The notes under the pieces were generated by a model. The model worked only from the letters and a program-made list of their open reading frames with translations, was not told where the DNA came from and did no database searches. 64,000 nt of DNA from CAVXYG01 sp963766005 (lineage in GTDB: Bacteria; Actinomycetota; Actinomycetes; S36-B12; GCA-2699445), in assembly GCA_963766005.1 (NCBI GenBank), contig CAVXYG010000018.1, forward strand, positions 90,079-154,078, written 5' to 3'. Shown piece by piece: positions 57,048 through 64,000 of the stretch. Made by a program: the position numbers and the translations under genes. How positions within the stretch are numbered: the first letter of the stretch is position 1; every line of letters begins with the position of its first letter.

Positions 57048-58095
57048 GCTTGCCTCCCTCGCTCAAGAACCGCCAGCCGAAGAAGATCCCGGCGAACATG
57101 CGCGCTCCGACCCGCGCAGCACGCCAGTTCGAGACGTTACCGCCTTTGGAGTCCCCGACCCGCGGATAGAAGGTGACCGGAACCTCGACCAGGGTTGCGC
57201 CGCTGCCGAGGACCCGGTCGAGGAAATGGGCGTTGAACTCCAGATTGACCCCGGGATCGAAGATGGGCAGCTGGTCCCGCAAGTACGAGGTGCGGCACAC
57301 CTTGTAGGTGGTCCCGACATCGGAGACCGTGCCCCGGCCGAGGTGCTTGGCCTCCAGCAGCTTCGCGCCGAGGAAGTTCCCGTAGTACATGAACGTCGTC
57401 AACTGCGTGCCGGGCTGGCGCAGCTGCTCGACGATGCGCGTCCCGTTGACGACGTGCGCGTGGGGCGTATACGCGGCGAACTTGTCCAGGTCGCGGGCGC
57501 GAAAGGTCCGGTCCCCCTCGCACAGCCCGACCAGTTCGGTGTCCTCGTAGCGGGCCGCTTCGGAGAGCGCCCGGAAGACGCACCGGCCGTAGCCCGGACT
57601 GGTCTCGACGTGCACCTCGGCGCCGTGGGCCTCCGCGATGGCCGCGGTGTCGTCCGCGCTGTTGTTGTCCACGACCAGCACACGAGCGGCCAGGGGGTGG
57701 GAGCGGAAGTCGTCGACCGCGGCGCCGATGCTGGAGGCGTCGTTGTACGCGGTGAGCACGACCGTCATCCGCGGGCTCGCGACCGGAGCATCCATCACCC
57801 TGTGGCCACGCCGCCGCTTGGGGGCGATCACCACCATGTCGAAGACGATCATGAGGATGCCGAGCAGCAACGGCGCCCCGGAGGTCCAGACCAGGTACTC
57901 GCTCACGGTTTGATCCGCCGACAGCAGGCGCAGGATCGGGGCAAGGACCACGCCGAGGAGGTACATGGCGATGGCCAGGAGGGCCAGCGCTGCGCCGATG
58001 AGCGCCAGCGGCGCATACCTCGACGTCGCAGCCACGGCGGGGGCCTGGTCCTCACCCCCACGGGCCTCACGCTCGGCCACTGCACCACCACGCAT
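57025..58095 (-). CDS. Membrane-anchored family 2 glycosyltransferase
   Basis: 356 aa, ATG 58095, preceded by GAGGTGAC. N-terminal two membrane segments (IGAALALLAIAMYLLGVVL; SGAPLLLGILMIVFDMVV), then GT-A domain: MTVVLTAYNDASSIG, VLVVDNNSADDTAAIA, GYGRCVFRAL, VGLCEGDRTF (metal-binding CEGD in place of DxD) and VSDVGTTYKVCRTSY. Likely transfers a sugar to a lipid carrier. The membrane segments come before the catalytic domain, unlike DPM1-like proteins elsewhere in this window. Confidence 0.85.
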   Translation of the reverse strand: MRGGAVAEREARGGEDQAPAVAATSRYAPLALIGAALALLAIAMYLLGVVLAPILRLLSADQTVSEYLVWTSGAPLLLGILMIVFDMVVIAPKRRRGHRVMDAPVASPRMTVVLTAYNDASSIGAAVDDFRSHPLAARVLVVDNNSADDTAAIAEAHGAEVHVETSPGYGRCVFRALSEAARYEDTELVGLCEGDRTFRARDLDKFAAYTPHAHVVNGTRIVEQLRQPGTQLTTFMYYGNFLGAKLLEAKHLGRGTVSDVGTTYKVCRTSYLRDQLPIFDPGVNLEFNAHFLDRVLGSGATLVEVPVTFYPRVGDSKGGNVSNWRAARVGARMFAGIFFGWRFLSEGGKHGQDSRR

Positions 58096-58280
58096 CTGTC
58101 ACCTCTTCAGCGTAGGTCAGGCAAGCATCGCCAAAGCACGCTTTCGGCGGCAGCGGCCGGTTCGACGCGGCGAGTCTGCCGGGCTGGATCTCGTGATGCC
58201 CCCAAGCGCGACTCCGCGCCGCGTAGGGTGCCAGAAGGCCAACGGGGCCGTCTCGCAGTGGACCTGTCTGGAGGCTTGTC

Positions 58281-59465
58281 GTGCGCCAGCTCATACTCCA
58301 TGCCGGAGCCGGGAAGACCGGAACATCGGCCCTCCAGTTGTTCTTCGACGACCACGCGGGCTGGCTGGCCGAGCAGGGCATCCGGTACCCCGCCGGCCCG
58401 CACCGGCCAGACCCGAGGACCCGGATCTCCAGCGGCAACGGCGGGTACCTGTACGGGTTCCTCCGCCGCGGCGAGCATTGGGACGACGTTATCGACCAGC
58501 TCGACAGCGCAGGGCCGACCGGAGACGTCCTGCTGAGCAGCGAGCTGCTTGCCGGGGCGTATCCGGAGCATCTGGTGACCCTGCGCGACCGCGTGGCCGA
58601 GCGGGGGTTCGTGCTCAGGCCGTTCTACCTCGTGCGCAACCCGGACGAGTGGTACCTGTCGGCCTATCAGCAGCTGGTCAAGCGCCACGGCTATGTCGGT
58701 GGCTTCGCCGACTTCTGCAGCGGGTACAAGTTCGAATTCGAGATCGCGCTGCGCTCCTACGAGTCGGCGCTGGGCACCGGCGCCCTGCGGATCCTGTCCT
58801 ACGAGGCCGGGAAGCAGGACATCATCTCCTACGTCCTGCGGCAGGCTCTGGGAATCGCGGCCACGCCTCCGCCGTACAGCAACCCCCTCATCAACCGATC
58901 CCTGACCGGATTCGAGCTCGAGGTGCTCCGGACGGCGACGAGCATCCAGCGCGGGCGCGGAACGGCCACGGACACCATCGAGTCACGGGCCACCCGGTTC
59001 AGCGATCACCTCATCGCAGCCCGACCGACGATTCCGAGGGACGCCAGGTTCCGCCAGCCGATGCCCGTCGATGTCGTGGAGCGGCTGCAGCCGGTGGTCG
59101 ACACGCTCAACGCACGGCTGGACGACGGCGAGATCGCGTTCACCGTGCACGAGCAGTCCACCCCGCTCGGCCCGGCCGACGAGGAGTCGGCTCGGATGTG
59201 CGGTCTGCTGCTGCTGCAGCAGCAGGAACTCCTCGAGTCGCAGGAGGGGTCCTCGCAGGCGGTGGCCAGACTCGAGGCTGCCGCACAGGCCGCGGCCCGG
59301 GAGGGCGAGGCCCGAGCTGCTGAGATCGTCGCCTTGCGCACCTCCACCTCCTGGCGGGTGACCGCCCCCCTGCGCGCACTGACCGCGGCAGTGCGAGGCC
59401 AGCGCGACCGCCGCTCAGAGGTGCCCGCGCCGGGGCAGCGCGCCAGCCGCCGACACCCGCGCTGA
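58281..59465 (+). CDS. Sulfotransferase-like protein with coiled-coil tail
   Basis: 394 aa from GTG 58281 with GGAGG about 10 nt before. N-terminal P-loop-like PAPS phosphate site LILHAGAGKTGTSALQ (residues 4-19), then LRPFYLVRNPDEWYLSAYQQ, the 3'-phosphate-binding type R-N-P-x-x-W-x-x-S segment, so a sulfotransferase fold is likely. Residues ~315-365 form a charged, Ala/Glu-rich coiled coil, followed by SWRVTAPLRAL, an ending frequent in glycan-cluster glycosyltransferases and methyltransferases. Probably sulfates or modifies a surface sugar. A TAGGGT box at 58224-58229 may be its promoter. Confidence 0.7.
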   Translation: MRQLILHAGAGKTGTSALQLFFDDHAGWLAEQGIRYPAGPHRPDPRTRISSGNGGYLYGFLRRGEHWDDVIDQLDSAGPTGDVLLSSELLAGAYPEHLVTLRDRVAERGFVLRPFYLVRNPDEWYLSAYQQLVKRHGYVGGFADFCSGYKFEFEIALRSYESALGTGALRILSYEAGKQDIISYVLRQALGIAATPPPYSNPLINRSLTGFELEVLRTATSIQRGRGTATDTIESRATRFSDHLIAARPTIPRDARFRQPMPVDVVERLQPVVDTLNARLDDGEIAFTVHEQSTPLGPADEESARMCGLLLLQQQELLESQEGSSQAVARLEAAAQAAAREGEARAAEIVALRTSTSWRVTAPLRALTAAVRGQRDRRSEVPAPGQRASRRHPR

Positions 59466-59570
59466 ACGCAACTGCCTCACCGGTCCTCCATCGCAGCGGC
59501 GATAGTGTGAGCCCACTCGGAGTCGCGGCCCGCGCTCCGCATTGCCGCATCCCGTCGTCGTGAGGTCCCC

Positions 59571-60290
59571 ATGTCCCTGAAGTCGGCCTACGTGACTGGC
59601 GCCCGCGCCACCCGCAACGGACTGGATTCCGTCGGTGTGCTGCCGGCCATGGACCGTTGGGCCGAACGGTCCCGAACGGGCACGTGGGCGCGCTCGTTGC
59701 TCTCCATCTACGACGTCCCCGAACTGGCGGCCTTGGACGTCCCCTGGTGGACCTTCGAGTCTGCCTCCGTCGTCGATGCGTTCCTGCAGGGGCGGCGCGA
59801 CGCGCGGGCGTTCGAGTGGGGCTCCGGGGCCTCCACGCTGTGGCTGGCCCGCAGAAGCGCCTCGGTCACAGCCGTCGAGCATGACGTCGAGTGGGGCGAG
59901 ACCGTGCGGACCCTCCTGCCGTCCGATGCGGCGGTCGATCTGCGGCTGATCGCCGCGGCATCGGCCACGGGTGCGCCGGGCGAGGTGCGCTCCGCCAAGC
60001 CCGGCGCCACCGAGCTCGATTTCCGCAGCTACGTCGACGTCATCGACGAGGTGGGCGGCACCTTCGACCTCATCGTCGTGGACGGCCGCGCCCGCGAGGC
60101 GTGCCTGGTCGCGGCCCTGCCCCATCTGGCACCGGACGGCCTGCTCGTGTTCGACAACGTGGAGCGTCGCCGATACCGCGAGGCCATCGCCGAGGCGGGC
60201 GGCATCGATGTGCATTGGACCCGCGGCCTGACGCCGGGCCTGCCCTACCCGACGCGGACCGCGATCCTCCGCAAACACCAGGCCGAATGA
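59571..60290 (+). CDS. Class I methyltransferase-like protein
   Basis: 239 aa, ATG 59571. Rossmann signs: motif I FEWGSGASTLWLARR (residues ~82-96), VTAVEHDVEW as motif post-I, FDLIVVDGRAREACLVAALPHL as motif II, DGLLVFDNVERRRY. Resembles the small O-methyltransferase-type proteins in capsule and O-antigen clusters. Acts before or after the following membrane protein gene, which it overlaps (ATGA). Substrate unknown. Confidence 0.78.
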   Translation: MSLKSAYVTGARATRNGLDSVGVLPAMDRWAERSRTGTWARSLLSIYDVPELAALDVPWWTFESASVVDAFLQGRRDARAFEWGSGASTLWLARRSASVTAVEHDVEWGETVRTLLPSDAAVDLRLIAAASATGAPGEVRSAKPGATELDFRSYVDVIDEVGGTFDLIVVDGRAREACLVAALPHLAPDGLLVFDNVERRRYREAIAEAGGIDVHWTRGLTPGLPYPTRTAILRKHQAE

Positions 60291-61255
60291 CTGCGGAGGC
60301 CCCCAAGCGGGTGCGCCGAGGGAGCCTGCTGACCATCCTGCGCATCGTCTTCCTCGTGGGGGCGCTCGCCTTCGCCGTCTGGGGCTTCCGGGCCAACGGC
60401 GAAGAGATCGTCGCCGCGCTGCGCAGCATCAACGCGGCGCAGGCCGCGGCCAGCGCACTGCTCGTGCTGGTGGGCCTCGCCCTCACCGGGGTGGTCTGGG
60501 GTTGGGTCCTGCGCGCCTACGGCCACGTCATCACCCCCGCCGAATCCGCCGCGACCTTCTTCGTCGGCCAGATCGGCAAGTACATCCCGGGCTCGGTGTG
60601 GTCGTTGGCAGCCCAGGCCGACATGGCCCGGGCGAGGGCCATCCCGGCCCGCACAACGGTCTCGGTGGGGCTGATCTTCCTGTGGATCCACCTCGCGTCG
60701 GCGATTCCCGTCGCCGCCGTACTCGCGACCCTGCCGGCGGAGCACCCGCTCGATCTGCCGTGGCTGCGCGTGGTGGCGGCCGTGTTCGGGCTGGCGCTGG
60801 TGACCCCGCCCGTGCTCGCCCGGATCGGGCGGGCCCTGGCCGGGCAGGTCGCTCCGCCGCAGCTGGGCTGGCGGGAATCCTGCGGCCTGTTCGGCATCAT
60901 GGTGCTGGTCTGGGCGGCCTACGGCCTTGCCGCCTACCTGGTCACACCGCCAGTCGAGCGAGGCGAGGCGGGCAGCGCACTGGCGACCCTCGGACTCATC
61001 ACCGGGGCCTTCGCCCTGTCCTACGTCGTCGGCGTCGTGATCGTGTTCGCGCCGGCCGGTCTGGGCGCCCGCGAGGCGACGTTGATCGCGCTGACGGCTC
61101 CCGCCCTCGGCGCTCCGGCAGCCGCCGCCATGGCGCTGATGATCCGGCTGGTGCATACCTTCTGCGACTTCCTCATCGCCGGACTGAGCTGGGGGTGGCT
61201 GCGGCTGGAAGGCCGCTCCAGCCGCAGCGCCGAGTCCGACGGGGGCGGGGCATGA
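60287..61255 (+). CDS. Lysylphosphatidylglycerol-synthase-TM (UPF0104/AglD-like) membrane protein
   Basis: 322 aa, ATG 60287. Eight or so membrane segments in the pattern of the LPG_synthase_TM family (WGWVLRAYGH, FFVGQIGKYIPGSVWSL with the conserved G-K-Y-I-P-G, FAPAGLGAREATLIAL, IRLVHTFCDFLIAGL). Such proteins act as flippase-like or glycolipid-handling components (AglD in archaea). Translationally coupled to the methyltransferase gene and followed within 90 nt by a glycosyltransferase. Confidence 0.87.
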   Translation: MTAEAPKRVRRGSLLTILRIVFLVGALAFAVWGFRANGEEIVAALRSINAAQAAASALLVLVGLALTGVVWGWVLRAYGHVITPAESAATFFVGQIGKYIPGSVWSLAAQADMARARAIPARTTVSVGLIFLWIHLASAIPVAAVLATLPAEHPLDLPWLRVVAAVFGLALVTPPVLARIGRALAGQVAPPQLGWRESCGLFGIMVLVWAAYGLAAYLVTPPVERGEAGSALATLGLITGAFALSYVVGVVIVFAPAGLGAREATLIALTAPALGAPAAAAMALMIRLVHTFCDFLIAGLSWGWLRLEGRSSRSAESDGGGA

Positions 61256-61343
61256 AGACATGGCCACGACCCGCTGCGCGGCAACCCAGCGCAGCGGATG
61301 GGGCCAATATCATCGCACTACCAGAAGCGGCCGCGGAGGACTC

Positions 61344-62319
61344 GTGAAGCTCATCATCCAGATTCCGTGCCTCAACGAGGCCGACCATCTCCCGACGGTC
61401 CTGCAGGAGCTTCCCCGTGACGTTCCTGGCTTCGACACCGTGGAATGGCTCGTCATCGACGACGGCTCGACGGACAGCACCAGCCAAGTGGCTCGGGACA
61501 ACGGCGTCGACCACGTGATCGGGTTCCCGCAGAACCGCGGATTGGCGGCGGCTTTCTCCTACGGGATGGAGGAAGCCACTCGGCTGGGCGCCGACGTCAT
61601 CGTCAACACCGACGCGGACAACCAGTACGACTCCTCCAGCATCCCCGACCTCGTTGCGCCGATCGTCGAGGGTCGGGCCGACATCGCGGTCGGAGATCGC
61701 CAGACCCAGAAGGTCGCCGAATTCGGGGCGGTCAAGCGCGTCCTGCAGGTCGCCGGGACCAAGGTCGTCAGTTCCATCGCCCGGGTGCCCGTGCAGGACG
61801 CCACCAGCGGGTTCCGCGCGTACTCCCGGGCCGCGGCGCTCTCGCTGGTGGTGACCACGCCCTACACCTACACCCTGGAATCCCTGATCCAAGCCGGCAA
61901 CAGCCGCCTTGCGATCGTCAACGTGCCCGATCAAGCGCAACGACAGTGTGCGCCCGAGCCGGCTCTTCGGGTCGATGTGGGGCTATGTCCGGCGCAACGC
62001 GCTCGCGCTGTTCCGGATCTTCTCCTACTATTCGCCGCTGCGGTTCTTCTGGTTGCTCGCGCTGATCCTGTTGCTGGCCGCCCTGCTCTCCTGGCTGCCG
62101 TTCCTCATCGACTCCTTCGACGGCGGCGGCAACACCGATCACATGCAGTCGGTCATCCTCGGGGCCGTCTTCGCGATTTCCGCGGTGCAGATGTTCGCGA
62201 TCGGCATCATCGCCGATCAGATCGCCAGCCTGCGCGCCATCGCGGTGAAGAACCTGCGCGAGGCGCGCGAGATCCACTACGGCGTGCACGAGAATCGACG
62301 CGCGATCACCAAGGACTAG
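61344..62319 (+). CDS. Family 2 glycosyltransferase (DPM1/ArnC-like), one frame break
   Basis: GTG 61344 with GGAGG 9 nt before (VKLIIQIPCLNEADHL). GT-A motifs: VIDDGSTDSTSQVA, FPQNRGLAAAFSYGME, VIVNTDADNQYD, DATSGFRAYSR. At about 61930 one extra base shifts the frame; removing it gives IVNVPIKRNDSVRPSRLFG and the C-terminal membrane pair (FFWLLALILLLAALLSWLPFLI; VILGAVFAISAVQMFAIGII), which is standard for polyprenyl-phosphate glycosyltransferases. Total 324 aa. Ends with a cytoplasmic helix (REAREIHYGVHENR). Confidence 0.85.
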
Positions 62320-62551
62320 CGGCAACCGCGCTGCTCGATCCTGCTGTGCAGGGGTGCTTCCTCGCGACACCGGCCCTGCGGTGAGGGCTGCTGCAGCAGA
62401 CGCTCCCGGTCGCCGGCGGGCGGGTCGCTGGTAGCCCTGCGGGCGCCGATCGGACTCCTCGCACCGACCCGCGGACGCGAGGCACTCCCCGCCCGAGGAC
62501 GCACGCCGTCCGACTGCGCTGCGCGGCCCTCGACCGCACCAGCGCTCCCGC
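62320..62551. other. Intergenic region between convergent genes
   Basis: About 230 bases with no convincing gene and no clear hairpin; its open frames are low-complexity Arg-rich chance frames. Confidence 0.4.
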
Positions 62552-64000
62552 TCACCGCATCCGTCCGCCAGGGTCCGCCGCGCGCCCCCCAGGGTTCGCA
62601 CCGGGTCGAGCGCGGACCGTGGCGGAGCGTCGCCGTCCAACGAGGACCGCGCCCACGACGGCGACGCCAGACAGCGAGGTGACGGCGAGCCCGGCGGTCA
62701 TGCCCGGTGTCCGGTAGCGCAACTCCACCGTGTGATCGCCAGCCGCAACGAAGACTGCGCCGGTTGCGTGCTCGGCTGCCACGAGATCTGTCCGGACCCC
62801 GTCGACGGTGGCCGTCCAACCCGGCCGGCGCAGCGAGTCCATCACCACCAGCCAACCCGCCCCGCTCGCGCGCACGTCGAACCGCTGCACGCGGCCGTCG
62901 CCGGTGGCCCGCTCGCTGATGAGACCCACGGAGCCAGCCTCGGCGATGGGGCCAACGGGGTCGTCGAGGACGACCGTCGACGTCGGCAGCGCGGAGGAGT
63001 TCAGCAGTTCGAGCCGCCGTTGCGGGTCTGTCTCCACGATGTGGCGGTCCGCCCAGCGCACGCGCGGGGCCGCCTCGAGCCGCCGGTACACGGTGGCGTC
63101 GCCGACATGGGCGACCTCCAGCCGATCATCCGCCGGTCTGGTCAGGCCCAACCACAGCGATCCGTCTCGTGAGACCTGCAGCGGCACATCGGAGCCGCTG
63201 TCGCTGTCCACCCGCAACGAGATCCGCCAGGCCTCCCCCGCGGCGATGTCCTCCCCCGCAACAGCGAGGTGCACCTCGCCGGCGACCGAACGGAACCAGG
63301 TGGAGGTCCGAGCGAGCTCGCGGTCGGAGTCCACCGCCACGACTACGGCGGTGAACTCAACGCCCGGCACAGCGGCGACGCCGGGGTCGATACCGATGCT
63401 GACCCCACGGACCGGACCCTGCGAGACGGCGGAGGTGATGACGTCGCCGTCGGCAACCGGCGCTGATCCGCCCACCGCACCCAGAACCCCGCCGTCGGCT
63501 CCGGCCACCGGATCGCCGGGAGGCCGCACGAGGAAGGACAGGCCCAGCCGGTCGAAGAGCGGCGAGGCGGCCGCGCTGTCGAACGCGTCGGCCGTGAGCC
63601 GCGCGTACGTCGGGGTCGCGTAGTAGGACGGATCGACCGAGGACAGCAGGTCGCGCCACTGGACCGTGGTAAACCCTCGGCCGCCAAGCGAGCGCAGCCC
63701 GTAGACCTGGTTCGTCCCTGGAGCCATCACCCGACCCACCGCCTCGAAGCGCTCCCCGCCGAGGTTGGCCGCAAGGTAGTCGTGGGTCGGTGTGGGCGGG
63801 TAGAACGTCACTGGATCCGAGGGCGCCCACCACTGCCGGGCCAGACCCGTCGCCGGTGCCAGCACGAGGACCCCGACGATCGCCAGGAGGCCCGCGCGGA
63901 TCATGGTGCGCCGGCTACCGAGCGCCGCAAGGCAGCAGACGGCGGCGACCGCCGAGATCGCTGCGCCCCAACGAACCTCCGAGGCAAGCAGGACACGGGA
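62552..64000 (-). CDS. YfhO-family membrane glycan protein, C-terminal part (5' end outside window)
   Basis: The frame is open from the right edge, so at least 482 residues are present and the N-terminus is missing. At the edge a membrane segment (WGAAISAVAAVCCLAAL) is followed by another (IRAGLLAIVGVLVLAPATG), then a large extracytoplasmic beta-rich domain with YLAANLGGERFEAVGRV and YGLRSLGGRGFTTVQWRDL (the YfhO-like loop), and near the C-terminus SLRRPGWTATVDGVRTDL, AAGDHTVELRYRTPG, a last membrane segment (GLAVTSLSGVAVVGAVLV) and a basic tail. YfhO proteins take part in glycosylation of lipoteichoic acid or other surface glycans. Intact where visible. Confidence 0.75.
   Translation of the reverse strand, partial: SRVLLASEVRWGAAISAVAAVCCLAALGSRRTMIRAGLLAIVGVLVLAPATGLARQWWAPSDPVTFYPPTPTHDYLAANLGGERFEAVGRVMAPGTNQVYGLRSLGGRGFTTVQWRDLLSSVDPSYYATPTYARLTADAFDSAAASPLFDRLGLSFLVRPPGDPVAGADGGVLGAVGGSAPVADGDVITSAVSQGPVRGVSIGIDPGVAAVPGVEFTAVVVAVDSDRELARTSTWFRSVAGEVHLAVAGEDIAAGEAWRISLRVDSDSGSDVPLQVSRDGSLWLGLTRPADDRLEVAHVGDATVYRRLEAAPRVRWADRHIVETDPQRRLELLNSSALPTSTVVLDDPVGPIAEAGSVGLISERATGDGRVQRFDVRASGAGWLVVMDSLRRPGWTATVDGVRTDLVAAEHATGAVFVAAGDHTVELRYRTPGMTAGLAVTSLSGVAVVGAVLVGRRRSATVRARPGANPGGRAADPGGRMR

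Overview
The window is high-GC DNA with dense, nearly gap-free coding, GTG starts, ATGA/GTGA gene overlaps, SigA-like TANNNT boxes placed 6-7 nt before start codons (leaderless transcripts), class II aldolase, a LiaF/PspC-kinase-LuxR module and the actinobacterial style of secreted repeat proteins. All this points to a member of the Actinobacteria (Actinomycetota); I cannot name the genus. Many otherwise convincing genes carry single-base frame breaks, mostly one extra base in or beside a short homopolymer, and several are in housekeeping purine genes. I read most of these as sequence errors of a draft or long-read assembly rather than gene decay, and I give the repaired product.

Layout. 1-2.7 kb: a secreted heptad-repeat protein (runs off the left edge) and a small membrane protein. 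3.3-4.5 kb: a Ca2+/cation antiporter. 4.5-8.8 kb: purine genes on the minus strand: an ASCH-PurC fusion, PurB and a PurD that is not intact. 8.3-21.4 kb: an island inside purD. The native purD starts at 21522 and is cut after about 51 codons; the rest resumes at about 8283. Between them lie an IS110-type transposase remnant, five tandem minus-strand genes for secreted NHL beta-propeller proteins with Ig-like modules (8.9-20.7 kb), and a second, divergent purD 5' part that abuts the native 3' part out of frame.

21.6-44 kb is well-preserved core-type sequence: lipoprotein, class III aminotransferase, Na+/H+ antiporter, lactate permease, PurA (with a 40-bp tandem duplication over its stop codon), P-type cation ATPase, an AbiEi/DUF559-type protein, class II fructose-bisphosphate aldolase, a TetR regulator with a perfect palindrome over its start codon driving an ABC exporter, a DUF368 protein, a LiaF/PspC plus kinase plus response-regulator envelope-stress module, and a CoA-disulfide-reductase-like flavoprotein.

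44-64 kb is an envelope and surface-glycan region: an M15-like peptidase and an RCC1 protein that share the same secreted repeat module, several family 2 glycosyltransferases, a Wzx/MATE-like flippase, two divergent DUF2142 membrane proteins, GtrA, two methyltransferases, a sulfotransferase-like protein, an LPG-synthase/UPF0104 membrane protein and the C-terminal part of a YfhO-type protein. Together these could build, modify and export a cell-surface polysaccharide, with secreted repeat proteins decorating the same surface. No rRNA, tRNA, CRISPR array or integrase was seen.
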